Shown one piece after another: positions 20,031 through 29,326 of a DNA stretch of 43,787 nucleotides; within the stretch, counting starts at the first letter, position 1, and every line of letters begins with the position of its first letter. Source of the stretch: an uncultured Eudoraea sp. (GTDB lineage: Bacteria > Bacteroidota > Bacteroidia > Flavobacteriales > Flavobacteriaceae). The notes beneath the pieces are model-generated. The model saw only the letters and a list, made by a program, of their open reading frames with translations. It was not told the origin of the DNA and made no database searches. The stretch spans positions 3,060 to 46,846 of the forward strand of contig CAMYJF010000013.1 in the NCBI GenBank assembly GCA_947258555.1. The letters are read 5' to 3'. A program made the translations under genes and the position numbers.

Positions 20031-22430
20031 ATGAGGGTATTCCGCTGGATCCTCCTTCCATTTCTCTTTTTTTCATTTCTCTCAGCCCAAGGTCAGCAAA
20101 AATATACCTTGAGCGGAACGATCCGTGAAGCGGCTACTAATGAATACTTAATAGGTGTGACAATCGCTGTACCTGAATTGAGGACCGGCGTTACCACTAA
20201 CGAGTATGGATTTTATTCCCTCACCTTGCCTGAAGGCACCTATACCATTCAAATAAGCTCCCTGGGATACCAGGATACGGTGGAATCTATTTCGTTTGAA
20301 CAAAACAACCAGCGTGATTTTCAATTACGTACCGAGGCAGAGGAATTGGAAGAGGTAGTACTCACCGAAGATGTCGAAAAAGTTAACATCCGGAAACCTC
20401 AAATGAGTGTTAGCAACCTCTCTATCCAAACTATAAAAAGCATTCCGGTGGTTTTAGGAGAGGCTGATGTCATAAAATCCCTCGTACTGCTACCAGGTGT
20501 TACCAATGCAGGGGAAGGATCCTCAGGATTTAATGTCCGTGGTGGGGCAGCCGACCAAAATCTGATCTTACTGGACGAAGCAACCATCTTTAATTCATCT
20601 CATTTATTTGGTTTCTTCTCCGTGTTCAATCCGGATGCGATCAAAGATGTAAAACTCTTTAAAGGCGCTATACCCTCTCGTTACGGAGGCCGCGTCTCTT
20701 CTGTGTTAGAGATCTTCCAAAAGGAAGGGAATAGTAAGAAATTCAGTATGAACGGGGGCATCGGTGCTGTTGCCAGTCGGCTACTGGCTGAAGGACCTAT
20801 CGTGAAAGACAAAGCTGCTTTCCTTGTGGGAGGAAGAGGCTCATATGCTCATTTTTTTCTTCCCTTGTTCGATGTAGATAATGAGGCGTATTTCTATGAC
20901 CTGAACACCAAGTTAAATTACCGTATCAATGCCCGCAATAGTCTGTTCTTATCAGGATATTTCGGACGGGATGTATTTAGTCTCTCCGATAGATTCGTTA
21001 ATACTTATGGAAATAGCGTTCTAAATTTTCGATGGAACCACTTGTTTTCCAATAAGTTATTTTCAAATCTTTCGTTGATCTATTCCGATTACTATTATGG
21101 ACTACTACTTGATTTTGCAGGCTTCGAATGGGATTCCGGGATCCAGAACTTTAACCTGAAGTATGATCTGAAACACTATCTCAGCGATAACCTGCAGATC
21201 AATTACGGCTTGAACAACATCTATTACAAATTCAACCCCGGAAAGATCAAACCCAACGATGAGGAATCGGGTATTATTGAAGAGCAACTGATCGAAAAAT
21301 ACGCCAATGAATCTGCGGTTTACGTGGATGTAGAGCACAAGATCACCGAAAACATAAGCCTGCAATACGGTTTAAGGGTTAGTCATTTTCTGCGGCTTGG
21401 CCAGGATGAATTGTTTGTATATGAAAATAATAATCCGGTTGATTTTGATCCATTTTCATTAGTATATAATGAAGCAGTGCCAATTGACTCCGTTACCCCG
21501 GGCCGCGGTACTAATCTGGCCGATTTCACCAACCTCGAACCCCGAATTTCGGCAGCAGTGGTCCTTAATGAGAACAATTCCATAAAAGCGAGCTACATCC
21601 GCATGGCGCAGTACCTGCATCTTTTATCCAATACCAGTTCCCCTACTCCATTGGATGTTTGGACACCCAGTGGTCCCTTTGTAGAACCACAGTTGCTGGA
21701 TCAATACGCCATGGGGTATTTCAGGAATATTAAATCAGGGGCATACAGTCTGGAAATTGAAGGTTTTTATAAGGACATCCAGAATCGTATCGACTACATT
21801 GACGGGGCAAACCTGATCGCTAATAACGCTATTGAGCAGGTTATTTTGAATGGTAAGGCCAGAGCCTATGGACTGGAATTACTTCTACGCAAGAACGAAG
21901 GAGCCGTAAAGGGTTGGTTGGCCTACACCTTGTCAAAATCTGAACAACGTACGTCCGGGCGCGATCCTTTTTCAGATAATGGTCGGTCTAATTTGGAAAC
22001 GGGGATCAACTTTGGGGAATGGTACAATACCCCATATGACAAGACCCACGATCTTGCTCTTTATGGAAGTTGGGATATTTCACCACAATGGAACATTAAT
22101 AGCAATTTTATTTTTCAGACCGGGCAACCCACCAATTATCCCGTCGGTCAATTCGAGTTTGAAGGACTCGTAATCCCCTATTTTGGATTACGGAATGCTG
22201 AACGCCTGCCCAATTACCATCGTCTCGATATCGCGGCCAGCCTTAAACCTAAAAAAAACAAAGGCCGCTCATGGCAGACCGAATGGGTCTTTAGTGTATA
22301 CAATGTATATAATCGGATGAATGCCGCTAGTATATCCTTCCGACAGAACCAGGATACGGGACGAAATGAAGCGATACGTACCTCAATTTTCGGAATCGTT
22401 CCGGCCATTACGTATAATTTTAAATTTTAA
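20031..22430 (+). CDS. TonB-dependent outer-membrane receptor with carboxypeptidase regulatory domain
   Basis: A 799-aa protein. The signal peptide (about residues 1-22, ending AQGQQ) is followed by a CarbopepD_reg domain (YTLSGTIREAATNEYLIGVT to SSLGYQDTVESI). The plug domain follows, with LVLLPGVTNAGEGSSGFNVR, GGAADQNLILLDEATIFNSS and KGAIPSRYGGRVSSVLEI, and then a long C-terminal beta-barrel ending in a hydrophobic strand with terminal aromatic (YNFKF). It imports a ligand across the outer membrane using TonB energy. The next gene, 1 nt later, is a DUF4249 lipoprotein, the usual partner of this receptor subclass, which is distinct from SusC/SusD. The ligand is unknown. A TATATTTA box at 20007-20014 is a likely promoter. 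Confidence 0.95.
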   Translation: MRVFRWILLPFLFFSFLSAQGQQKYTLSGTIREAATNEYLIGVTIAVPELRTGVTTNEYGFYSLTLPEGTYTIQISSLGYQDTVESISFEQNNQRDFQLRTEAEELEEVVLTEDVEKVNIRKPQMSVSNLSIQTIKSIPVVLGEADVIKSLVLLPGVTNAGEGSSGFNVRGGAADQNLILLDEATIFNSSHLFGFFSVFNPDAIKDVKLFKGAIPSRYGGRVSSVLEIFQKEGNSKKFSMNGGIGAVASRLLAEGPIVKDKAAFLVGGRGSYAHFFLPLFDVDNEAYFYDLNTKLNYRINARNSLFLSGYFGRDVFSLSDRFVNTYGNSVLNFRWNHLFSNKLFSNLSLIYSDYYYGLLLDFAGFEWDSGIQNFNLKYDLKHYLSDNLQINYGLNNIYYKFNPGKIKPNDEESGIIEEQLIEKYANESAVYVDVEHKITENISLQYGLRVSHFLRLGQDELFVYENNNPVDFDPFSLVYNEAVPIDSVTPGRGTNLADFTNLEPRISAAVVLNENNSIKASYIRMAQYLHLLSNTSSPTPLDVWTPSGPFVEPQLLDQYAMGYFRNIKSGAYSLEIEGFYKDIQNRIDYIDGANLIANNAIEQVILNGKARAYGLELLLRKNEGAVKGWLAYTLSKSEQRTSGRDPFSDNGRSNLETGINFGEWYNTPYDKTHDLALYGSWDISPQWNINSNFIFQTGQPTNYPVGQFEFEGLVIPYFGLRNAERLPNYHRLDIAASLKPKKNKGRSWQTEWVFSVYNVYNRMNAASISFRQNQDTGRNEAIRTSIFGIVPAITYNFKF

Positions 22431-22431
22431 G

Positions 22432-23331
22432 ATGAAGAAGTGGATATACATATTGCTTGCCTTGCTTATAGGAAGTTGTGAGGACGTAATCGAAGTGGAT
22501 GTCCCTCAGGAACCTCCGCGGTTGGTAGTTGAAGCCCTTTTCCGCGTAGATAGAAACGAACCCTTTGTTCCCGTGGTAGTGAAGCTTACAACAACTAATG
22601 GTTTTTTTGATGAGATTACGGCTACCAGTGCCGATGATAATATCACCATTTTAATTGACCAATATGAAAATCGAGATGGGATAGATATCATAATATCATC
22701 CGGCTCTTCAAGCCTTGCAGAAACAGAACCAGGAAGCGGCATTTATGTGCCGGATCCCACCTTCGATAATGACCAACGTATCTCTAGCATCTTGAATGAA
22801 GACCTGCAATTTACCATGATCATTCCCTATCAAGGCCGCCGCTATGCTGCACAAACACGCTATGTGCCTTCAGTACCCGTTGATAATATAGCACAAGGCA
22901 CGGAGACCTTATTTGGTGAGGATGAAACGGAAGTGATCATTACCTACACAGACGATCCGAATCGCACCAACTTCTATGTATTTGATTTTGGGTTCGGGGA
23001 ATACTTTGGTTCTGAAGATACATTCTATCGGGGTCAGCCATTCTCTTTTTCGTATTTCTATGATGAAAAATTTGATCCAGGAACAGAATTGGAGATCAGT
23101 ATCCTGGGTGCAGATCAGGAATTTTATAACTATATGAACCTTCTGGTAGAACAGTCCGATGATGATTTCAACATTTTTGATACTCCTGTGGCAACCGTTC
23201 GAGGGAATGTTTTTGATATCACCGATCTGGACAATATTGACGTCTTCGACAATGTAAATCGACCCGATTCATTCGCCCTCGGCTATTTCGCGATCGTTGA
23301 GGAATACAAGGCTACCTTAACTATCCAATAG
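22432..23331 (+). CDS. DUF4249 outer-membrane lipoprotein
   Basis: A 299-aa lipoprotein with the signal sequence MKKWIYILLALLIGSC, lipobox LIGSC, and lipidated Cys at residue 16. The mature sequence (EDVIEVDVPQEPPRLVVEAL) is the start pattern of DUF4249, a family found almost only next to TonB receptors in Bacteroidota and presumed to be a surface ligand-binding partner. ATG 22432 begins 1 nt after the receptor stop; an in-frame ATG at 22321 would lie inside the receptor gene and would destroy the signal peptide. The 3' end overlaps the convergent glycerate kinase gene by 11 bases. Confidence 0.9.
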   Translation: MKKWIYILLALLIGSCEDVIEVDVPQEPPRLVVEALFRVDRNEPFVPVVVKLTTTNGFFDEITATSADDNITILIDQYENRDGIDIIISSGSSSLAETEPGSGIYVPDPTFDNDQRISSILNEDLQFTMIIPYQGRRYAAQTRYVPSVPVDNIAQGTETLFGEDETEVIITYTDDPNRTNFYVFDFGFGEYFGSEDTFYRGQPFSFSYFYDEKFDPGTELEISILGADQEFYNYMNLLVEQSDDDFNIFDTPVATVRGNVFDITDLDNIDVFDNVNRPDSFALGYFAIVEEYKATLTIQ

Positions 23332-24466
23332 GGAAGTCCTGGTCTTTTAGATGACTCAAATACGCTCCGAACTTCTTTTCCAACAAAGCCGCTGCATGTT
23401 CCAGATTATATGATAAGGGTTTATCTTGATCTCCTATTTCAAGTACGTCATAAAATCCTGCTTCCCTGGCACGTTCAACGGATATGTCCAGGGTCCCGCA
23501 AACGGCAAGCACTGGAATATTGTACGTCGAGCCCAGTTTAAGGACACCCTGGACCATTTTCCCTGAAAGGGATTGAGAATCTAATTTACCCTCTCCGGTA
23601 ATGATCAGGTCAGGCTTTCCGGATTCGATCATCGCTTCGGCGCCCGATAATTTCAGGATAAAGCCGCTACCACTGACATAATGGGCATTGCAAAAGACTT
23701 TAAGTCCGTAGGCAAATCCGCCTGCTGCCCCCGAGCCGGGGATATTTGCCACATCATGCTTTAGTTCCTGTAGAACTATTTTCTCAAGATTGCGCAATCC
23801 GGCATCCAGCTCCTGAACTTGCTTTGGATCTGCCCCTTTCTGTGGCCCATAGACATAGGCAGCCCCGTTAGAGCCATACAGAGGGTTATTCACATCGTTC
23901 AGCGCATAAAACGTCACATTAGAAAAGGATTTATCAGGAGGTAAAACGGAGGCTAATTTCATGAGATTGGCCCCAACAGGTTCTACTTTTTGCCCTGAGG
24001 TGTCAAGAAAACTATAGCCCAAAGCTGCTGCCATTCCTATGCCTCCATCATTTGTGGAACTTCCCCCAATACCCAAATAGATTTCTTTGGCCCCTCGCTC
24101 AATTGCGTCTTTTATTTGTTGCCCGGTGCCCCAGCTAGTTGTTTTAGTCGGATCCCGTTCTTCCTTAGAAAGAAGTTCGAGGCCACTGGCCATCGCCATT
24201 TCCACATAAGCTATGTGTTCTTTTGGATCCCACAAATAATAGGATTGTAATGGCCTGCCAAGAGGGCCGGCAGTCAAAGTTTCTATACGCTCTACAGTAC
24301 GATTATTACTCACAGCATCCAGGAAACCTTCTCCACCGTCCGAAGCGAGAATATGGGCGATTTTTGCGTCTGGAAATTCACTAATTACAGCCTTGCTTAA
24401 CACCTCCACTACCTCGGAAGCAGAAAGGGACCCTTTGAATTTATCTGGGATTAGTAAGAATCGCAT
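23321..24466 (-). CDS. Glycerate kinase (GlxK/GarK type)
   Basis: A 381-aa enzyme phosphorylating glycerate with ATP. The family's N-terminus FLLIPDKFKGSLSASEV, the ATP/substrate region IGGSSTNDGGIGMAAALGYSF and PGSGAAGGFAYGL, and LIITGEGKLDSQSLSGK are all present. The length fits the type I bacterial family (about 375-385 aa), whose members make 2-phosphoglycerate. It converges tail-to-tail with the DUF4249 gene (11 shared bases) and starts head-to-head with the DUF6095 gene. No other glycerate or glyoxylate pathway gene is adjacent. Confidence 0.94.
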   Translation of the reverse strand: MRFLLIPDKFKGSLSASEVVEVLSKAVISEFPDAKIAHILASDGGEGFLDAVSNNRTVERIETLTAGPLGRPLQSYYLWDPKEHIAYVEMAMASGLELLSKEERDPTKTTSWGTGQQIKDAIERGAKEIYLGIGGSSTNDGGIGMAAALGYSFLDTSGQKVEPVGANLMKLASVLPPDKSFSNVTFYALNDVNNPLYGSNGAAYVYGPQKGADPKQVQELDAGLRNLEKIVLQELKHDVANIPGSGAAGGFAYGLKVFCNAHYVSGSGFILKLSGAEAMIESGKPDLIITGEGKLDSQSLSGKMVQGVLKLGSTYNIPVLAVCGTLDISVERAREAGFYDVLEIGDQDKPLSYNLEHAAALLEKKFGAYLSHLKDQDFPIG

Positions 24467-24561
24467 GTTATTGGACTAAATGCTAGTTAATCATCCTTCA
24501 TTAAAGAAGAGCATCCTTTAAAAATTTAATAGATCTGAAAATTAAATATAGGTATAATTCC

Positions 24562-24569
24562 TACTTTTG
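24562..24569 (+). promoter_or_regulatory. -7 promoter box TACTTTTG
   Basis: A perfect TAnnTTTG match, 21 nt before the TTG start of the DUF6095 gene. Confidence 0.45.
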
Positions 24570-24590
24570 ATCTAATCAAACAGATCCAAG

Positions 24591-24818
24591 TTGCGAACGA
24601 ACAAAGAGCTCTTAGTTAAAAGCATAACCTACCTGGTATATACTGTATTCCTTATGTTTTTGGCGCCTGTTGTCCTCTTCCAGGCTTTTAAAAACCAAGC
24701 GCATTCCCTATACCCATTTGTACTTCAAGTTGGTCTCCTCCTTGTTGTTGCCGCTATTGTAATGGGATTTTACAGCATCTATGTCATGATGCTCGCTATC
24801 TTCGGGGCAAAGAAATAG
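24591..24818 (+). CDS. DUF6095-type small membrane protein
   Basis: A 75-aa protein with two hydrophobic helices (about residues 13-30, TYLVYTVFLMFLAPVVLF, and 46-70) separated by a short loop. The pattern of charged N-terminus, TM1, FKNQAHSLYPFVL loop and TM2 resembles the flavobacterial DUF6095 family, whose function is unknown. It starts with TTG, since no ATG occurs before the first membrane helix. It lies between divergent glycerate kinase and thrS, each with separate promoter signals. The family name is recalled from memory rather than searched, so it carries moderate confidence. Confidence 0.7.
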   Translation: MRTNKELLVKSITYLVYTVFLMFLAPVVLFQAFKNQAHSLYPFVLQVGLLLVVAAIVMGFYSIYVMMLAIFGAKK

Positions 24819-24829
24819 GCTTCTAATCA

Positions 24830-24860
24830 TTGCCATCCTTAGGCGCAGGTATTATCTTTG
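24830..24860 (+). promoter_or_regulatory. Full Bacteroidota promoter for thrS
   Basis: TTG at 24830-24832, a 20-nt spacer, and perfect TATCTTTG at 24853-24860. The GTG start of thrS comes 18 nt after the -7 box, leaving no room for a T-box or attenuator leader. Confidence 0.65.
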
Positions 24861-24878
24861 CCTGCTTAAACACGCATT

Positions 24879-26837
24879 GTGCAACAGATCAATATTACAC
24901 TTCCTGATGGTTCGGTAAAGCAACACGCAAAAGGCAGCACGCCTATGGATGTTGCCATGGGTATCAGTGAGGGGTTAGCCAGAAATGTCATTTCAGCCAA
25001 GTTTAACGATACAACTGTAGAAACCGGCACCCCTTTAGAAGAAGACGGAAGTCTGGTATTGTTTACCTGGAAAAATCCTGAAGGGAAAAAAGCTTTTTGG
25101 CATTCTTCATCCCATGTGGTCGCCCAGGTTCTGGAAGAAATGTATCCCGGCGCGAAATTGACAATAGGTCCGGCCATTGAGAATGGTTTCTATTACGACG
25201 TAGATTTTGGGGAGCATACAGTTTCTGAAAAGGATTTCCCGGCCATTGAAAAACGCGCACTGGAGATCGCCAGGGAAAAACACGGCTTTAGTATGAAATC
25301 GGTTTCCAAAGCCGATGCCCTTCAACTCTACAAAGAGCGGGAGAATGAATACAAGCTGGAATTGATAGAAAACCTGGAGGACGGAGATATTACATTTTGT
25401 GACCACGACACATTTACGGATCTCTGTAGAGGGGGACATATACCAAATACCGGGATCATAAAAGCCATTAAGATCCTGAATGTTGCCGGTGCCTATTGGC
25501 GCGGTGACGAAAAGAGGCCTCAGTTAACTCGTGTTTATGGAATATCATTTCCTAAGCAAAAAGAGTTAACCGAATACCTTGAATTACTGGAAGAGGCCAA
25601 AAAGCGGGATCACCGTAAACTGGGGAAAGAACTGGAGCTTTTCACCTTTTCCTCTAAAGTGGGTCTCGGACTACCCCTATGGCTTCCTAAAGGGGCTGCA
25701 TTGCGAGAGCGACTCGAAGATTTTCTCAAAAAAGCACAAAAGCAGGCGGGCTATGAGATGGTGGTTTCCCCTCATATCGGTCAGAAAGAACTCTATGTCA
25801 CCTCCGGTCATTATGAAAAGTACGGGGAAGACAGTTTTCAACCCATACACACACCTAAAGAGGATGAGGAATTTCTCTTAAAGCCAATGAATTGCCCACA
25901 TCACTGTGAGATCTATAATGCACGGCCTTTTAGCTATAAAGATCTTCCAAAGCGATATGCGGAATTCGGAACTGTATACAGATACGAGCAGCATGGGGAA
26001 TTGCACGGCCTAACGAGGGTTCGTGGCTTTACACAGGATGATGCCCACATTTTCTGCACCCATGACCAGTTACATGAAGAATTCAAAAGCGTCATAGACC
26101 TGACTCTGTATGTGTTGAGCTCTCTTGGTCTTGACAATTTCACCGCTCAAGTGTCGATTCGCGATCCCGAAAATCCCGATAAATACATTGGAGATGTGCA
26201 TAATTGGGAAAAAGCAGAGCAGGCGATCATTGCTGCGGCAGATGAAAAAGGGCTGGATTATATGATTGAAAAAGGCGAAGCTGCCTTCTATGGTCCTAAG
26301 CTGGATTTTATGGTCAAAGACGCCCTGGGGCGCCGATGGCAGCTGGGCACCATCCAGGTTGATTACAATCTTCCAGAGCGTTTCGACCTCACCTACAAAG
26401 GCAGTGATAACGAATCACACAGGCCGGTAATGATCCACCGAGCTCCCTTTGGAAGTATGGAACGATTCGTTGCCTTGTTGCTGGAACATACGGGCGGAAA
26501 CTTCCCATTATGGCTAATCCCCGAGCAGGCCATTGTTCTGCCGGTGAGCGAGAAGGTTGAAAATTATGCCAAAAAAGTTTTAAAATCGCTTGAAAATCAC
26601 GAAATTCGCGCGCTCATTGATAATAGAAATGAAACGGTTGGAAAGAAGATCCGTGAAGCGGAAATGAATAAAATACCTTTCATGCTAGTAGTTGGTGAGA
26701 ATGAACAACAGAATGAGACTATTGCTGTAAGACGACATGGAGGTGAAGACCTTGGTACCATTACGGTTGAAGCGCTTTCAGATTTGATTAGCACTGAAAT
26801 TAATAGTACCTTAAAGTCGTTTAAAAAATTAGTTTAA
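24879..26837 (+). CDS. thrS: Threonine-tRNA ligase
   Basis: A 652-aa class II aminoacyl-tRNA synthetase charging tRNA-Thr. Domains in order: N-terminal TGS ([20 protein letters not shown]), editing domain with [20 protein letters not shown] and the downstream DLCRGGH motif (where the HxxxH and C/H residues lie), catalytic core with [12 protein letters not shown] (zinc Cys) and [20 protein letters not shown] (motif 2), [21 protein letters not shown] (motif 3), and a C-terminal anticodon-binding domain. The start is GTG at 24879, 18 nt after a strong -7 box. The stop is only 15 nt before the AUA start of infC, and the thrS-infC-rpmI-rplT order is the classical bacterial operon. Confidence 0.97.
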   Translation: MQQINITLPDGSVKQHAKGSTPMDVAMGISEGLARNVISAKFNDTTVETGTPLEEDGSLVLFTWKNPEGKKAFWHSSSHVVAQVLEEMYPGAKLTIGPAIENGFYYDVDFGEHTVSEKDFPAIEKRALEIAREKHGFSMKSVSKADALQLYKERENEYKLELIENLEDGDITFCDHDTFTDLCRGGHIPNTGIIKAIKILNVAGAYWRGDEKRPQLTRVYGISFPKQKELTEYLELLEEAKKRDHRKLGKELELFTFSSKVGLGLPLWLPKGAALRERLEDFLKKAQKQAGYEMVVSPHIGQKELYVTSGHYEKYGEDSFQPIHTPKEDEEFLLKPMNCPHHCEIYNARPFSYKDLPKRYAEFGTVYRYEQHGELHGLTRVRGFTQDDAHIFCTHDQLHEEFKSVIDLTLYVLSSLGLDNFTAQVSIRDPENPDKYIGDVHNWEKAEQAIIAAADEKGLDYMIEKGEAAFYGPKLDFMVKDALGRRWQLGTIQVDYNLPERFDLTYKGSDNESHRPVMIHRAPFGSMERFVALLLEHTGGNFPLWLIPEQAIVLPVSEKVENYAKKVLKSLENHEIRALIDNRNETVGKKIREAEMNKIPFMLVVGENEQQNETIAVRRHGGEDLGTITVEALSDLISTEINSTLKSFKKLV

Positions 26838-26852
26838 TAAAATTTAAAAGCC

Positions 26853-27407
26853 ATAGCAATACGTAGAAGATCAAGACCCCAACCAAGGAGGATCATAAAA
26901 AATCCTCACAATATCAATGATAAGATCACGGCACCGAATGTAAGATTGGTGGGTGATAATGTAGAAGTTGGTGTATATCCGCTGGCCCAAGCACTTGAGC
27001 AGTCGGATGAATTAGGATTAGATCTCGTGGAGATCTCACCTAAGGCAGATCCGCCAGTTTGTAAGATAATTGATTACAAGAAGTTCTTATACGAACAGAA
27101 GAAGCGTGAGAAGGCCATGAAGGCCAAGGCCACTAAAGTAATAGTGAAAGAAATTCGATTTGGTCCGAATACAGATGACCATGATTACGCATTCAAGAAG
27201 AAACACGCAGAGAAATTTCTTAGAGACGGTGCCAAATTAAAGGCATATGTGTTTTTTAAAGGAAGATCTATCGTGTATAAAGATAAAGGCGAGATCCTGT
27301 TATTGCGCTTAGCCCAGGAGTTAGAAGAATTGGGTAAAGTAGAACAGTTGCCGAAGTTGGAAGGAAAGCGAATGACGATGTTCATCGCCCCAAAAACAAG
27401 AAAGTAA
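26853..27407 (+). CDS. infC: Translation initiation factor IF-3, non-canonical AUA start
   Basis: IF-3 binds the 30S subunit and polices start-codon choice. Homology requires an N-terminal block (A)[11 protein letters not shown] ... [16 protein letters not shown], encoded here from 26853, giving 184 aa, the normal IF-3 length. In that frame a TAA at 26838-26840 closes the region upstream, and there is no ATG, GTG or TTG before the TTG at 26946, which would remove the conserved N-terminal 31 residues. ATA at 26853, directly before GCA-ATA-CGT-AGA-AGA, is therefore the likely start. AUU or similar infC starts are known in E. coli, where IF-3 represses its own translation through the rare start codon. 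The C-terminal domain ([26 protein letters not shown]) is intact. Confidence 0.9.
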   Translation: MAIRRRSRPQPRRIIKNPHNINDKITAPNVRLVGDNVEVGVYPLAQALEQSDELGLDLVEISPKADPPVCKIIDYKKFLYEQKKREKAMKAKATKVIVKEIRFGPNTDDHDYAFKKKHAEKFLRDGAKLKAYVFFKGRSIVYKDKGEILLLRLAQELEELGKVEQLPKLEGKRMTMFIAPKTRK

Positions 27408-27428
27408 GGCGAACATAAAAGAAAAGAG

Positions 27429-27626
27429 ATGCCTAAGATGAAGACTAAATCCAGTGCTAAAAAGCGATTCAAGCTTACAGGTTCTGGTAAAATAAAAAGA
27501 AAACACGCTTTTAAGAGTCATATCCTGACAAAGAAATCTAAGAAGCGTAAATTAAAATTAACGCATTCTACATTGGTACATGATGCCGATGTGAATAGCA
27601 TCAAGGAACAATTACGCCTGAAGTAA
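27429..27626 (+). CDS. rpmI: 50S ribosomal protein L35
   Basis: A 65-aa basic protein with the L35 pattern [20 protein letters not shown] and [20 protein letters not shown]. It is a structural component of the large ribosomal subunit. ATG 27429 follows AGAAAAGAG, a fair purine-rich ribosome binding site, 21 nt after infC. It is co-transcribed with infC and rplT. Confidence 0.97.
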   Translation: MPKMKTKSSAKKRFKLTGSGKIKRKHAFKSHILTKKSKKRKLKLTHSTLVHDADVNSIKEQLRLK

Positions 27627-27709
27627 TCGTTTCCGGTAAGTTTAACCCTGGAGTCGGGCTTTACAAGATCTTTCAAAGGAAAGGCGCCTGCTACAAAAAA
27701 TAACATCAT

Positions 27710-28054
27710 ATGCCACGTTCAGTTAACGCTGTTGCTTCCAGAGCACGTAGAAAAAAAATCATTAAGCAAGCCAAAGGGTACTTTGGCAGAAGGAAAAATG
27801 TCTATACGGTAGCTAAAAACGCCGTAGAAAAAGCGATGCTTTATGCGTATCGGGACCGAAGAAACAAAAAACGGACATTCCGGGCTTTGTGGATCACTCG
27901 TATTAACGCGGGAGCCCGAATGCACGGAATGAGCTATTCACAGTTCATGGGGAAAGTTAAGTCGAATAATATCGGGCTAAACCGAAAAGTCCTTGCCGAC
28001 CTGGCCATGAATCACCCTGAAGCGTTTAAAGCCGTTGTAGACAAAGTAAATTAA
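27710..28054 (+). CDS. rplT: 50S ribosomal protein L20
   Basis: A 114-aa protein with the L20 signature [30 protein letters not shown] and [20 protein letters not shown]. It binds 23S rRNA early in 50S assembly and, in E. coli and Bacillus, represses its own operon. The 83-nt gap after rpmI could fold weakly (GTAA 27636-27639 with TTAC 27661-27664, CCC with GGG inside), but I do not see a clear copy of a known L20 leader. A strong bidirectional terminator follows. Confidence 0.97.
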   Translation: MPRSVNAVASRARRKKIIKQAKGYFGRRKNVYTVAKNAVEKAMLYAYRDRRNKKRTFRALWITRINAGARMHGMSYSQFMGKVKSNNIGLNRKVLADLAMNHPEAFKAVVDKVN

Positions 28055-28071
28055 GTAAATATACAGCATAA

Positions 28072-28098
28072 AAAAACCCACCGATAGGTGGGTTTTTC
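28072..28098. terminator. Bidirectional terminator after rplT
   Basis: AAAAACCCACC (28072-28082) pairs with GGTGGGTTTTT (28087-28097) around loop GATA. The T-run and A-run on each side let it serve both rplT (+) and the convergent TPR gene (-). Confidence 0.92.
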
Positions 28099-28113
28099 TT
28101 TGTTCTCTATTTT

Positions 28114-28908
28114 TTATTCCTGAGCCTCAGCTTCTTCTACTTTCTTTTTGAGCGCTTCTAATTCATCTTTCGCATTTTGGGCCATTGGATAGTGCATAAC
28201 TGCCTTCTTATAGTATTTTATGGCATTTTCAACATCTCCTTCATTCTTATAGAATTCGGCCATAGAATCATAGGCATTGTAGCCATTAGGACGTAGTTCT
28301 ACATACTTTTCAAAATGAGCCTTAGCTTCCGCCTTATTCTCTAGGCCGTAGTGCAGATAACCCAATAAATTATGTACATGTCCTGTATTACGATCGCTTG
28401 CTTCCAATTTTGAAATAAGCTTTTCAAATTCAGCTAATTTAGCCTTGTCATCTTCCAGTGTCTGAGCATATCGGAAATGTACAAAGCGTCCATCAAATGC
28501 CAGTTCGTGCATTTTTGCCCAAGTCTCATCCCGTTGTTTCCTGGCATTCTCCTCGTTGTCTTTCCACTTAATATCGAGAAGGGAAACATATAATTTGGAG
28601 ACCTCATTCTTACCTTCGACCAGTTTATTTGCCTGTTCTTTATGGTAAGCCTTTTTTTCTCCTTTGGAAAAATTCGCTAAAAATTTATGCGGTGCAAATA
28701 AGGTGGGATCCTTTTGAACTGCTGCATCAAAAAATGTATACGCTTTTTCGAACTCAATGTTCATAGCGCAGTCAATACCTGCACCGACAAGTGCATTTGC
28801 AATTTCGTCATCACCAGTCCATTCAATATATTGCGATTCAACTTCTTGGGCGATGATTAATAGAGGGAGGAACATTAATACAATTAAATAGGGCATTCCA
28901 GTTTTCAT
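28114..28908 (-). CDS. Exported TPR protein
   Basis: A 264-aa protein with a signal peptide (about residues 1-21, ending IIAQE). It has helical TPR repeats toward both ends: AMNIEFEKAYTFFDAAVQKD, HNLLGYLHYGLENKAEAKAH, YNAYDSMAEFYKNEGDVENA and IKYYKKAVMHYPMAQNAKDE. The C-terminus is a charged helix. It probably acts in the periplasm as a protein-binding module; no specific role can be stated. It converges with rplT, sharing the terminator at 28072-28098. Confidence 0.88.
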   Translation of the reverse strand: MKTGMPYLIVLMFLPLLIIAQEVESQYIEWTGDDEIANALVGAGIDCAMNIEFEKAYTFFDAAVQKDPTLFAPHKFLANFSKGEKKAYHKEQANKLVEGKNEVSKLYVSLLDIKWKDNEENARKQRDETWAKMHELAFDGRFVHFRYAQTLEDDKAKLAEFEKLISKLEASDRNTGHVHNLLGYLHYGLENKAEAKAHFEKYVELRPNGYNAYDSMAEFYKNEGDVENAIKYYKKAVMHYPMAQNAKDELEALKKKVEEAEAQE

Positions 28909-29009
28909 ATCGGTTGTTTTAAAATTATCAATTCCTTGAAGATAAGGAATTAAAAACTTTTTCTAACCGATATTTGTCCTTACTTATAAACCAATAAAAG
29001 CCTTATGTT

Positions 29010-29285
29010 TTAAGCTGTATCTTCAATTTCATCTACAGCCAGCTTAAATTCCTCCCACCCTATTAATTCATCGCCGGAAGAATCATAACCGGATACTAAT
29101 TTGGAGGCAACAATGCCCCGGATAAACCCACTGATCTCTGCCTCTTTTAGTAGCTTGACGACTTCACTTCTTTTAAGTTTACCACTTCCATCTTTGTCGA
29201 AAAAAGCAAAGGCTTCTTCAGGGGTGTCAAACTGATTTGTGATCAGGATCTGGATCTTATTCAAAATAGATTCTTTTGTTGCCAT
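29010..29285 (-). CDS. Small EF-hand protein
   Basis: A 91-aa protein without a signal peptide. It has one canonical EF-hand loop, DKDGSGKLKRSE (about residues 30-41), with the conserved Gly6 and Glu12. A second, weaker loop, DSSGDELIGWEE, has Glu instead of Gly at position 6. This resembles bacterial calmodulin-like (calerythrin-type) Ca-binding proteins. Target and function are unknown. It lies 41 nt upstream (in transcription order) of yjbQ on the same strand, so the two may be co-transcribed. Confidence 0.8.
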   Translation of the reverse strand: MATKESILNKIQILITNQFDTPEEAFAFFDKDGSGKLKRSEVVKLLKEAEISGFIRGIVASKLVSGYDSSGDELIGWEEFKLAVDEIEDTA

Positions 29286-29326
29286 GTATTTAGAATTTTA
29301 GTGTTTATCTCGTTATTAGGATCGTA

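Noticed and set aside
24840-24878. T-box or attenuator upstream of thrS
   Set aside because: A full promoter lies 18 nt before the start codon, leaving no room for a leader RNA.
26946-27407. A 153-aa IF-3 starting with TTG at 26946
   Set aside because: It would lose the conserved N-terminal segment that is plainly encoded upstream; the AUA start at 26853 restores the normal length.
27627-27709. L20 autoregulatory leader between rpmI and rplT
   Set aside because: Only a weak stem (GTAA/TTAC with CCC/GGG) can be drawn and no known L20-binding pattern was recognised.
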